From positions 372,001-436,000 of the forward strand of contig BEDY01000008.1 in assembly GCA_002335605.1 (NCBI GenBank): a stretch of 64,000 nt of DNA, given 5' to 3'. This DNA is from Prillingera fragicola. Lineage: Eukaryota; Basidiomycota; Tremellomycetes; Trichosporonales; Trichosporonaceae. Positions 23,456 to 33,893 of the stretch are shown here, piece by piece. The position numbers were made by a program, and so were the translations under genes. Position 1 is the stretch's first letter. Every line of letters starts with the position of its first letter. The notes beneath the pieces are model-generated. The model was not told the DNA's origin, ran no database searches, and saw only the letters and a program-made list of their open reading frames with translations.

Positions 23456-24163
23456 ATGATGAGCAACAAGGAAGAATCTTGCGTCGACTGCGCTACTGCC
23501 GCGCCCGCCGCTACCGCGCCTCCAGCTGCCGCCCAGCCAGCTGCTGTTGCTGACATTGTGCCCCCTACCATGTCTCTGCCTCATGTCGTTATCGAGTACT
23601 GTGACCGCTGCCGTTGGTGAGTCGTTGGCACAGCCCAAGAGATTCCAGAAGGCTTCGTTCTTTCTTCGGTCACAACCAGGTCCTCTGCTCAAGGCGCCAG
23701 ACAAGTGCTGACTTGTGCAGGGCACCCCGCGCCTCTTGGATGCAAACCGAGCTCCTCCTCACCTTCCCTCCGCCGGCAATCCGTACAATCAGCTTGCAAC
23801 CCATGAACGCACCTGAGACTGGTGGTCGTTTCCGTGTCTGGCTCGACGAGGGCAAGGGCCAGGGATTTCAGCTGATGTGGGACCGCAAGGTGAGCCTCAC
23901 CCTTCCTCCCGAGAACTCAGCTGATATCACAGACCGAGGGGGGATTCCCAGAGCTCAAAGTGCTCAAGCAGCGCGTCCGGAACGTTATCCAGCCGGAAAT
24001 GTCGCTTGGGCACTCGGACGCTAAGCCCAAGGCTGCGTCGACGATGGAGAAAGTGGCTGCCGATGCGCAAAAGCCTGCTGAGCTGCAGACAGGGGCTGAG
24101 GCTAATAAGCCAAAGGTTGAGGGACTGCAGGCTGCGCAGGAGACTGGTAATCGCCTGGTATGA
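23456..24163 (+). CDS. Rdx/SelW-like thioredoxin-fold protein with CXXC
   Basis: Three exons, 23456..23616, 23721..23889 and 23933..24163; 561 nt, 186 residues. After an Ala/Pro-rich N-terminus the core reads VVIEYCDRCRW, then APRASWMQTELLLTF, GRFRVWLD and FPELKVLKQRVRNVI. This is the fold signature of the Rdx family (selenoprotein W/T/H relatives). The redox pair is Cys-Asp-Arg-Cys, so Cys replaces selenocysteine and no SECIS is expected. The family is linked to thiol redox control, but the fungal member is uncharacterised as far as I know. The Gln/Lys/Glu-rich C-terminal tail of ~50 residues is extra. The first ATG is doubled (ATGATG at 23456); either start gives the same protein minus one residue. 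It ends 64 bp from the convergent ALG13 stop. Confidence 0.75.
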
Positions 24164-24227
24164 GTGATGGAAGTGGCAAGTATGTACAATATCATTACAA
24201 TGCAAATCTATGGCATAGTCGTTGGGT

Positions 24228-24988
24228 TCAGGCGAAGCCGGCCGTGGCATCAAGCAGCTTTGCGAAGCGGGAGGGCTCAAACGGAGGAAAGCCTGTTGGC
24301 GCGGGTGTTGAGGGATCCAGGAGGCGTTCCAGGCCAATGCGAAGATCGCTGCACCGTCAGTAACAGGCCACGACAGAGGTAAGACGACGTACTCAAGCTG
24401 GCACACATCCAAGTATCCGCCCTCCTTGAGCGCGAGGCCTAGCTCGGCTTGGTGGTTATCCATCAGCGCAGCATTGGGCACCACGAGTAGGCGCGGTGCT
24501 GGTGAACGGCGGAGTGTTGACAGGATGGTACCCGAGCCTGTCTTGTTAGCGATGCGTGGACACATGCTTCTGCTCAAACCACGCCATCAAAGGCAGCAGA
24601 GGCATTGAAAAGAGATGCACTCACCGGCGTGGCTCACGACAACCCTTGCGCTGTCCAGCAACGCGTCCATCTCCCTTGCATCGCGCGTGTACCGCAGGAC
24701 AGTGACTTTCAACACCTCACCGCCTCCTAGGACAGTTTGAGCTCCTCCATTCTGGGCGCCAAGCACAAGAGTCCCACCAGTGGAAGACGAGACCTGTCCA
24801 GCAATGTGTGCCGGCATCTGAGCCTTTCCGAGCTGGACAATCAGGTGGGTGATGCCATGACTTGGGAGTAGCGCCAGTGTCGAAGGTGACAATGCTGCGT
24901 CCGAGAGAGCTTGGAACAAAGTCGACCCAACCGTGACTAGCAGCGTGCCATCGCGATTTCCTGCTGCTGCTGCTGTTGTTGATGCCAT
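24228..24988 (-). CDS. ALG13: ALG13, catalytic subunit of UDP-GlcNAc transferase
   Basis: Three exons, 24988..24625, 24537..24393 and 24348..24228; 630 nt, 209 residues. The N-terminus gives LLVTVGSTLFQAL. The central motif HAGSGTILSTLRR and then VVPNAALMDNHQAELGLAL are characteristic of the UDP-GlcNAc-binding half of GT28 enzymes. The C-terminus GFPPFEPSRFAKLLDATAGF matches the usual ALG13 end. With membrane-anchored ALG14 it adds the second GlcNAc to dolichol-PP-GlcNAc on the cytosolic face of the ER, the start of N-glycan assembly. An upstream in-frame ATG at 25051 would add 21 residues. The chosen start is the one closest to the conserved beta-strand. It is divergent from the dioxygenase gene with a 205-bp shared promoter region. 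Confidence 0.9.
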
Positions 24989-25193
24989 TGCTTTGGTGAG
25001 AGACGTGGCAAAGCCGCAGCGGCCAGCACGGGTATGACTCGGACATTTCATCTCGGGTGAGTGACCTCCACATCGGGCCCGACTCGCAACCTGGAAAGTC
25101 GCCCCATCCTATTCTGAGTAATCTCTTGCTACCTCTCCAACTTTCTCACTTGTCCTTCCTCACGTTCTCCCATCCCAGGACGCTGCCGCCAGG

Positions 25194-26271
<1,078 letters not shown>

Positions 26272-26708
26272 GCTTGCTATGGTTGGCAGCTTGAAGGCCT
26301 GGGGCTCAAGGACGGTTGCGGACGAAGACTTTGGAGGAATGAGGAGAGCGGTTCTCGGGGACAGTGGCGGTCTGCACGCCATTGGAGCAGGTGCAGCGAT
26401 GCAGCGTAGATGAATATAGTACGACATGCCATCATGGCAGCTCAGCACAGTACGGGTCCCTTCTCACATCCACCTCACTGACGTGTCCTCTCCCGGGCAA
26501 TGACCTCGCGTTGCTCCCAACAGACTAGAGCAATCCACCGTGCCGTGGAGTAGATGCATACAATACAATGGCAGTGTATAAGTGTCCCAAGCGCTCACCG
26601 GCGTCTCGGGTCGCCACACACACCCAGGCCGAGCCGTCGCCCGCGTCCGTCTGTGCGTGTCGCTCTTTTCGCCATATCCCAAACGTATCCCTGTGTCTAG
26701 TTGTCCAT
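26272..26708. other. Convergent 3' intergenic region
   Basis: Between the stops of the dioxygenase and NIP7. No gene, RNA or repeat is recognised here; it presumably holds both 3' UTRs. Confidence 0.4.
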
Positions 26709-27621
26709 TTAGAACATGGTGTCTTCGTCACGGAGGTACTCTCCGACGTCACTGTTAGGTCAGCATTGGTTTGATGAAAAGGCAGGTCAGGCAAGAGTGG
26801 ATGAACGAGCCTGGACAACCGCCCACGATAGACTCTCCAACAGCAGAATTCGCAGCCGCTCCTGCACCACTCTTCGCTCCATCATTTCAAAACACTCACG
26901 CCTGGTGGAAGACGACAATGCCGCTGGGGTCCAGCGCACGTGTCTGAATAGTGCTGCGCGCAGTGGCGCCGAATCCCAAGGGAATGTCGGACATGGAGAA
27001 CACGACAACACCCTGGTGCTCGGGGGTGTCCTCGGTGATACGACCCAGATGGGCCTTGACAACGTGATTGCCGTACAGGAAGGGGAGCTCGCCGGCGGGC
27101 TTGATCCAGACCTGTGGGGGTTGTTAGCAGACGTAACACGAGAGAGCTTAGCACGACCGACGGGGGGTTGACCGGTCCTCGCAGCTTGCAGCGCGGCTTA
27201 CCTTGTACTTGGCGTACTTGGCCATCCAGTCGAGAGCAGTCACACCAAGCTTGAACTTGCCAGACTTGGAAAACTTGCCCATGCAGGTGCCGAGTGAGAT
27301 GAGGTTGGGACGAGCGACCGAGGTGGCGAGGTGGAGCATGGGGAGGGGGAGGTAGTAGACACTGGCATAGTTAGCGTGTGCTAGCTTCCGATTACAGGAC
27401 CCTGGGCACCCGTGCATCTGAGTGGCCCAGTTGCAGTCTATACGTACCGGTCCTTGTGGAGACGGAAACAGTATTGGTCGTCCTCGTCGCGGTCAATGAG
27501 GTGGACGAGGTTCTTGCCAATGTAGTTGGCGAGCTCTGGTCTTGTCAGCAAGTGTCTCGGGCTGTAGCATCTACTCACTCTCGAAGACAGCCTTTGTCTC
27601 TTCTTCTGTTAAGGGACGCAT
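26709..27621 (-). CDS. NIP7: NIP7, 60S ribosome biogenesis factor
   Basis: Five exons: 27621..27579, 27535..27448, 27361..27202, 27111..26900 and 26751..26709. They total 546 nt, 181 residues, matching the near-invariant family length. The start [16 protein letters not shown] and the block [20 protein letters not shown] are NIP7 hallmarks. The C-terminal PUA domain follows from [20 protein letters not shown] to the end [11 protein letters not shown]. The protein binds pre-rRNA through the PUA domain and is needed for 27S processing and 60S assembly in the nucleolus. Introns are 43-148 nt, the last being the longest. It is divergent from the proteasome gene. Confidence 0.96.
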
Positions 27622-27965
27622 TGTTGGTGGTGAGGGATATGGGGTAAGGATGGGATGCTGCTGTCAATACACTGACTCTTGCCTGGTGGAGGAAAGGGTG
27701 GTCATAATCTTCAGAAATCTTAGCGGTCCACGCGAGATCAGGATAAAATGAAAGAAAAAAGGAAAAAAAATGTGCCACGTGGCAAACACCCAGCAGTCGC
27801 TCACGCGTCTCTGGCGGTGACGAAGTGTCTCGTCGCTGCTAACTGATTGCTGCTGCTGCTACTTTCGCTCCTGCTCGACACCCTCCTCCTCACACTTCAC
27901 TGCACGACAACACTGCGGAACAGGACAGAGAACCATCTCAACTCACCCGTATCTGTCTGCCCACC
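27622..27965. promoter_or_regulatory. Divergent promoter region NIP7 / PSMA1
   Basis: This 344 bp lies between the two starts. It holds an A-rich tract (27,746-27,770) directly followed by the palindrome at 27773-27784. C/T-rich sequence follows up to the PSMA1 start. Confidence 0.5.
27773..27786. promoter_or_regulatory. 12-bp palindrome with CACGTG core overlapping a PACE-like 9-mer
   Basis: TGCCACGTGGCA is a perfect palindrome with an E-box core. Its right half continues into CGTGGCAAA (27778-27786), which differs at one position from the yeast proteasome element GGTGGCAAA bound by Rpn4. It lies 180 bp upstream of a proteasome subunit start. Whether this lineage has an Rpn4-like regulator is unknown to me. 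Confidence 0.45.
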
Positions 27966-28056
27966 ATGGTACGTCACTCTCACTGGCACCCTCTCCCCAC
28001 GCAAATGTCACTGACGCACCAGTTCCGCAACTCTTACGACTCGGACAACACGACCT

Positions 28057-28155
<99 letters not shown>

Positions 28156-29153
28156 TGTACAAAACAGGCCACTAACCCACTCAGTCCCCACAGGGAAAGC
28201 TGCACCAGGTTGAGTACGCTCTCGAGGCTGTCAAGCAGGGATCTGCCGCCATCGGTCTGCGCTCAAAGACCCACGCCGTTCTGCTCACCCTCAAGCGTTC
28301 GACTGGCGAGCTCGCAACGTACCAGAAGAAGCTGATCCGCATTGACGACCACGTCGGTATTGCCATTGCGGGTTTGACCAGTGATGCCCGTGTTTTGAGG
28401 TGGGTGGACCGAGAGCTGATTGCAAAAGTCGGCCACTGACTGTTACAGCAACTCGATGCGCCAGCACGCTATGCAGAGCCGTATGTTGTACGGCCGCGCG
28501 ATCCCCGTCGCTCGTCTCGTACAGACCATTGCCGACAGTGCGTAACACGCCTCGAGTCATTGCTAACGTATTTAGAGGCCCAGAACAACACCCAGATTTA
28601 CGGAAGGCGACCTTACGGTGTCGGTTTCCTCGTCATCGGCCAAGACGTGAGTTGCCTGTGATAGTCTATTCTGACCGTTCAGGAGACCGGCCCCCACCTG
28701 TTCGAGTTCTCCCCCTCCGGAACCGCATTCGAGTACTATGCTCACTCGATCGGTGCCCGTTCACAGTCGGCCAAGACGTATCTGGAGAAGAACTTTGAGT
28801 CATTCGAGTCCGCAGACCTGCCAGCACTCATCAACCACGGCCTCTCGGCTCTCGCCGACACACTCCAGCAGGACAAGCACCTGACCACCCTTAACACCTC
28901 GATTGCCATCATCGGCCCCGCTTCGACGGAGGTCAAGGCGACCCTCTCTGGAGCGGCGCGCCTCGGCAACTTCCGTGTGTACGAGAACGACGATGTTGAC
29001 TCGCTGCTCCGCACCTGGCGCGTGAGCAGGGGCGAGCCCGAGGACGGACCGCAGGACGACGCGGCTGTCGAGGGCGAGGCGGCTGAGGGTGCTGCTGCTG
29101 AGGGTGCTGCGCCTGCGGCACCTGCGGCGGGCGAGGACGTTGAGATGCAGTAG
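27966..29153 (+). CDS. PSMA1: 20S proteasome alpha subunit PSMA1/Pre5
   Basis: Best model: ATG alone as exon 1 (27966..27968), then 28023..28058, 28185..28399, 28449..28537, 28576..28646 and 28683..29153; 885 nt, 294 residues. The protein starts [13 protein letters not shown], then [20 protein letters not shown]. This is the alpha-subunit N-terminal signature of human PSMA1, which also has SPQG at this place. [14 protein letters not shown] and [14 protein letters not shown] confirm it. It forms part of the outer ring that gates the proteasome. The acidic Ala/Glu-rich tail is typical of this subunit. The intron after TTF has a good branch point and acceptor (CACTAACCCACTCAG, ending 28184). A donor is missing: the exon runs straight into 98 C. 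The donor is probably lost in a sequence artefact or hidden by it. Confidence 0.88.
28058..28155. repeat. Homopolymer of 98 C
   Basis: Uninterrupted C from 28058 to 28155, at the exact place where a splice donor is expected in the proteasome gene. It gives false poly-Pro and poly-Gly frames. Nothing else in the window resembles it. Confidence 0.95.
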
Positions 29154-29404
29154 GAGACTCAGGATAGAAGCATTGTGATGTACAGGCATGCGTATACGCG
29201 GTGTGTGATGGCACCGCACCTTTCCTCCTGCTGAAGACGCGAGCCTGTATCTTAATACACAATTGGCGGCACTGTCGCCCTTCAAAGCAGTCCTTCGGAC
29301 GCCATTTAACCAAGCGTTCTCCGGCCTGTATCGCGTTTATCCACTGATTGCATATTGCCAGCGGCTTTTACTCCTTCCTGTTATCATCACTACCAAAATG
29401 ATAT

Positions 29405-30234
29405 TTAAGCAGCCTCCTCCACGGCGATGAACTCGATCTCAACGAGGACGTCCTTGGGGAGACGAGCAGCCTCGACGCACGAGCGAGCGGGCTTGGTCTC
29501 GCCAAAGAACTCGGCGTAGAGCTCGTTGAAGGCGGCAAAGTCACCCATGTCCTTGAGGAAGCAGGTGGTCTTGAGGACGTGGCCCTTCGACGACGACGAG
29601 GCACCGAGGACGGCCGAGACGTTCTTGAGAACCTGGGCCTTTGGTTTGTCAGTGTCATGCTTGCAGCAGAGAATTCGGAAGAGATAGGTGGCGCTGTGGG
29701 GAAGGTAGCCGCTGGCGTTGGCTGGGCTGCGGCGCAGATCCGTAGATCCGTTGAGTGACCATGTGCTGTCGCGCTGGTAGGCGCAGCCGGGCTGACGAGG
29801 CCAACAGAACGCCCCTCATACCAAAACTACCCTCCCACCTGTGCGCCTCAACCACACGGGGGCACTCACAGTCTGCTCCTTGATGCCGCCCTCGACAATG
29901 TTCATCGACTTGGGGTCAAGAGGGATGCAGCCCGAGGCGTAGATGATCTGTGGTGTGAGCTGATACTCCCCGGGACTCTGCCAGAGGGTGTCTGCGGCAC
30001 CCTATCTTCCTCTTCTGTGACGGATACTCACGCCGTTGTGCTTGACGGCCTGAACGTAGGGGCCGATGGCAGCCGGAGCCACTGTCACCAGTCAGCGCTC
30101 GTCGACGGCTAGTTGATGTCGCACAACTTACGGTCGGTAGAGACGACAGTGTAAGGAACAGCCATTTTTGCAGAGGTGAAGAGGGTGCGGGAGAGAGTGC
30201 GGGGTGCAGAGGTGAGAATACGAGTAGCGAGCAT
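29405..30234 (-). CDS. RidA/YjgF family protein (Mmf1/Hmf1-like) with two in-frame starts
   Basis: Four exons, 30234..30132, 30081..30032, 29947..29870 and 29638..29405; 465 nt, 154 residues. From the second ATG (30165) it is 131 residues, the normal family size: MAVPYTVVSTD, then PAAIGPYVQAVKHNG, ASGCIPLDP and ARSCVEAARLPKDVLVEIEF. The conserved Arg in ARSCVEAA, which binds the imine carboxylate, is present. RidA enzymes hydrolyse reactive enamine/imine intermediates of amino acid metabolism. The 23 residues added by the first ATG (MLATRILTSAPRTLSRTLF) are basic, hydroxylated and free of acids. They look like a mitochondrial presequence, as in yeast Mmf1. The last intron is 231 nt, much longer than the others. 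Family call firm; dual targeting is inference. Confidence 0.9.
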
Positions 30235-30573
30235 GGAAGAAGAGAAAGTGTCGAGATGGTTGGCCAGTCATTGGCTGTATGACGACAACGGACAGGAACG
30301 CCGGCTGAGGGGTCACCGATGTTCTCAAGAATTTGATCCCGCTCTCACCCTGTGTGCAAGCTCCTTCACAGACTGGTTCTGACGTCTGCTCCGGACGGCC
30401 GCCGTTCCTCTCACCACTATCAAGTGCATCTGCAACGACCGGCAACGACGACGGCGAGGTTTCAAGCTTAGCGGGTGTCCATTCCAGCGACGCATCTCGA
30501 CTCTCGATATCCAAAAACTTGTAACTCTGGCACCCCTCTCAGTCGACTCGCACCCTTATCAGACAACCTCACA
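30235..30573. promoter_or_regulatory. Divergent promoter region RidA / mitochondrial-type protein
   Basis: This 339 bp lies between two divergent genes that both encode apparent mitochondrial presequences. No coding feature is supported. Confidence 0.35.
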
Positions 30574-31446
30574 ATGTTCCTCCGCAAGCTCGACCTCACA
30601 CGAGCGCTCCCCCTCCGCGCCATGGCCCAGCGCACACCACTGCGTCTCCGCCTTCCCGCAGCTTCTTCACCGTTGTCTATCGCCAGTCTCTCAAGTTTGG
30701 CGCGTCAACCTGCTTCCCTCTCCGCCGCAAACCTCTCCTTCCGCAGCCTCCACACGACCCGCTGGACAGGCCGCGCACCCGTGCCCCACGCACCGGCGGC
30801 TCTTGGGCCGCGTCCTGTCGCGCACGGAGCGGGATCTAGTGGGAGTAGTGGAAGTGGTGGTAAGAAGAAGCCGACGACACCGTACGGCGTGTTCTACCGG
30901 GAGCTTGTGCCGGGTGAGTTTAATTTGAAGTTTGATGGCGCCGTGGTGGTGGGCTGCAGGAGAAGGATCATGTACCGCCGTGTGCCGCCGGCAAAGACTC
31001 TGCACTGTGGGACCGAGACTGGACCCAGCTCTACTGCTCTCCCACCATCACATGGCCCTGCGATGTCATGGCTAGCGGCCCGACAACAGTGAAGACCTAC
31101 CTCGCACCCTGCGCCACCCGACGCTCTCCACCCGCATACGCTCTCTAACGCTGACCCAGCAGCCATGATCCCCATCTTTGTGCTTTCAACAGCAATCTTT
31201 CTCGCTCTCTCCCTCCTCCGCACCTACCTGTCCCACGAGCGTTCGCTGGCCGAGAGCACGGAACGTATCGCTGTTCTGGAAGCACAGCTGTCGCGTTTGC
31301 GTACCGATGCCAAGCGGAGGCAGGAGAGGGAGCGTCGTGAGCGTGAGAGAATCTTGCCCATTGTCGTCGAGCGGGTGTTGCAGCGTGTTGGCGCTATGGG
31401 AGAGGAGGCTGAAGAGGAGCCCTATGAGGAGAGGCTGTTGGTTTGA
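30574..31446 (+). CDS. Uncharacterised mitochondrial-type single-pass membrane protein with coiled coil
   Basis: Two exons, 30574..30913 and 31163..31446; 624 nt, 207 residues. The 249-nt intron has a GTGAGT donor and GCTGACCCAGCAG end. Residues 1-60 are rich in Arg, Leu and Ser with no acid after the first few positions (MFLRKLDLTRALPLRAMAQR), a strong mitochondrial presequence. A Gly/Ser/Lys linker, the short block YGVFYRELVPA and one membrane helix (MIPIFVLSTAIFLALSLL) follow. The C-terminal ~75 residues are a charged coiled coil (LSHERSLAESTERIAVLEAQ), ending with Glu-rich sequence. I recall similar short fungal mitochondrial proteins of unknown role but cannot name this one. The topology fits an inner- or outer-membrane anchor with a soluble helical tail. 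Confidence 0.7.
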
Positions 31447-31668
31447 ACGGCCGCCAAACCTTGCGAGAGGACTGGCCAGGGCAATCAAAGGTGACCTAGA
31501 ATCTAGGTCGTGAAGTACGCTTCAGATGACTAGAGAATGGGCATGTAGAATAGGTACATGGCAGCATGCACGAGTATCACGCCACTGTCAGCCCTTGACG
31601 TGAGAAAGCAACTGCCCCCGAGACTGCTATGTGCAGCAAATCTACATCACATCTACATATCGTCGTCT

Positions 31669-33421
31669 CTACTTTTTCTGCGGTAAACCTGGTACCGCTC
31701 CCTTGTCGCTCTTGACATGGGTAACGGTACCGCGGGCAAACCAACGCTCATTGGCAGCATTGACGCTCTGCGCCGCACTAAGCGACGGGGTAACAATCTC
31801 AATACCCTGCACAGGCGTAAACGACAACGACGTGGCCGTTCCACTGCCCGCATCCGAGGTAAGGGCCGACCGGCCCAGCATCTGGGTACGCAGCTTGTTG
31901 GCGCGCGACAGCTTTGCGCGGCTTTTTTGGTCGGCAACGTGTGCGCGCACCTTTCCAGCCTGACCGATCATACCCAGGCCGACAGTCTCGTCGTCGACGC
32001 CCATCTCATCTTCGGCCTTGCCAAACTCCATGCGGTTTTGCAGCTTGCGCAACTCGGTCTGAGCGTATTGCTCTTTGAGCTTGCGGGCCCTTGGACATCA
32101 GCATATACCACTTCACCCAATAAAAGGCACGCACCGTTTTCCGCCGCGCTTCTTCCTCTCCGTCTCCTGGGGGATGGGCAGCGCCTTGATCATCTTGTTG
32201 GGAGGTGGCTCGCGCATCTTTTCGATCTTCTTCGTTAGGTCATCAAAGAGTTTCCGCCCGTATGAGCCATCGCGTGAACCTTTGCCGGCGTCGGTACGAG
32301 CGGCGAGCACGACCTTGGCGGATACTTGGCGTTGAGCTCGGCGGCGGTCTTCGGGCTGCGCAGACTGCACGATGGCTGACTGGTAGATGAAACCAGTGTG
32401 GCGCTGCTGCGACGCGACTGAGAGGTGCGAGTTGGCGAGGGTTCGTTTCATAGCACCGTAGAGCTATTTGTGTTAGTTGGTGAATCTAGTGACCTTGGCG
32501 TACCATAATATTGCACGCTGGCGCGCGCGAAAACGCGTGGAGACCACCGGCAAGACCGAGAAGCTTGGCCGCGATACCGGTGCCAACAATAGCCGAGAGG
32601 TTCGGCGCGACGGCGGCCATACGGCTCTCGACGTAGTTGAAGATTTGCTCACGGGCAGTGCGGAGCTCTCTGGCGACCTCGATTGCGCGCTGGACCGTGA
32701 TCCACTCGCCGGAAGACAGCGACCGGCCCCGGGAGCTGGTGGCCGTCAGGGTGATGGACAGAACCGTGGCCGGTGGCAGACTCGGGGGCATGATAGCCTT
32801 GGTGAGGTCGTCAATATTGCCGATGGCTTGAACAGCGGCAATGTAGGTCCAAGGGTCGGCGATGAGCTGTTCCAACTCGGGGAAGCGGGGAGCATAGTGA
32901 TCGCGAATAAACTTGTGAACCAGCAAGATCTCGTTGTCGACCTCTACACTCATGTTGTTGGCCGTGACGACGAGGTGGTACTCGGGGTTCTCCTCGAGCG
33001 GGCCACCGGATCCGGACGACATGTCGGTGGGCTCGGCAGTATACCTCTCAATGCCTTCCAGAACCTCCTTGAGCTTCTTGCCCTTGTGCAGCTTGGCAAC
33101 GCTGCCAACGTCCTCTACTCCTGCCAAGTCTGTCTGCTCTACCTCGTCGGCATCCAGTTCCTCAGCAGGGCGTACCCCGCCTTCGGGAACGTATCCAATG
33201 GCACTACTTCCGTCCGCCATCTTGAGGTCGCCGCTTCCGTCCTCGTCCTCCTCTTCGAGGTCGTCGGCGAGGGACCGCTTGACGCCAGCCTTTCCTGGCA
33301 AGGGAGGTGGCAGCATCATGCCCAGGCCGCCCTTGGACGAGGAGGCCTGCGGGGCCTGAACCTCTTCCTCTCCGTCCGAGAGCCCGTCGAGGTCTGCGAG
33401 AAGCGATTCTGCGAGAGACAT
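31669..33421 (-). CDS. PRP31: PRP31, U4/U6 snRNP splicing factor
   Basis: Three exons, 33421..32504, 32463..32135 and 32089..31669; 1668 nt, 555 residues. After an acidic N-terminus comes the NOSIC/Nop region. Its landmarks include [39 protein letters not shown] and [14 protein letters not shown]. The exon junction falls exactly in the ACNIM|LYGA motif and restores it, which supports the model. [12 protein letters not shown] and [13 protein letters not shown] complete the Prp31 C-terminal domain. The protein binds the U4 snRNA-15.5K complex and stabilises the tri-snRNP. Introns are short (40 and 45 nt). It shares a 472-bp upstream region with the divergent PPR gene. Confidence 0.95.
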
Positions 33422-33893
33422 TGTGTTTAGTAATGATTCCAAGACGGTTTTGGGTGGCAAGTTGACAACTGGAGGATTTAGCGCGACCAGTCATGACCAG
33501 GTTTCCCACGGTGGCGCAACAGACTGGGTGCAGCAAAATCACGCGTTGCTGCATCTTGACAGCTGAAGTGCAACACCACAAAGTTTTGCGCGTCTATGCA
33601 TGACAGCACGGTTAACTTGCTGCATACATGCATGGGGTCTGAGGATCTGAGGCATGATTTACGGACCACTACTATTCTGCTGAACTGGTTGGCGCGGAAT
33701 CAAAATTACTTGACGTGTGCAGGGCAGCAACAGCATTTTCTGAAGTTCTACTTCACAAACTCTCACTTGCTTCGCTCCGTCTCTCCAGCTCTTCTCTTCG
33801 ACCGCTTCTGCTGCTGCCCATTCTGGCTTTAGCATGCGAAAAATATACCATTAGGACCGTCTTTCTCAACTGTCTCCTTTTCTTCAGCTGGCG
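33422..33893. promoter_or_regulatory. Divergent promoter region PRP31 / PPR gene
   Basis: No gene seen in 472 bp. The right end is C/T-rich (33,768-33,830), as expected close to a fungal transcription start. Confidence 0.35.

Noticed and set aside
23456..24163. Selenoprotein with in-frame TGA
   Set aside because: The redox motif is Cys-x-x-Cys and no TGA interrupts the frame.
27943..28205. Poly-Pro and poly-Gly open frames
   Set aside because: Created by the 98-C homopolymer; the real proteasome protein goes around it by splicing.
29639..29869. Hidden exon in the 231-nt RidA intron
   Set aside because: The flanking exons join in phase to give the complete conserved protein (EQT|AQVLKNV); an insert would disrupt the fold.
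32477..33430. Plus-strand open frame of 317 codons
   Set aside because: Antisense of PRP31 exon 1, whose NOSIC/Nop motifs and splice junction are unambiguous.
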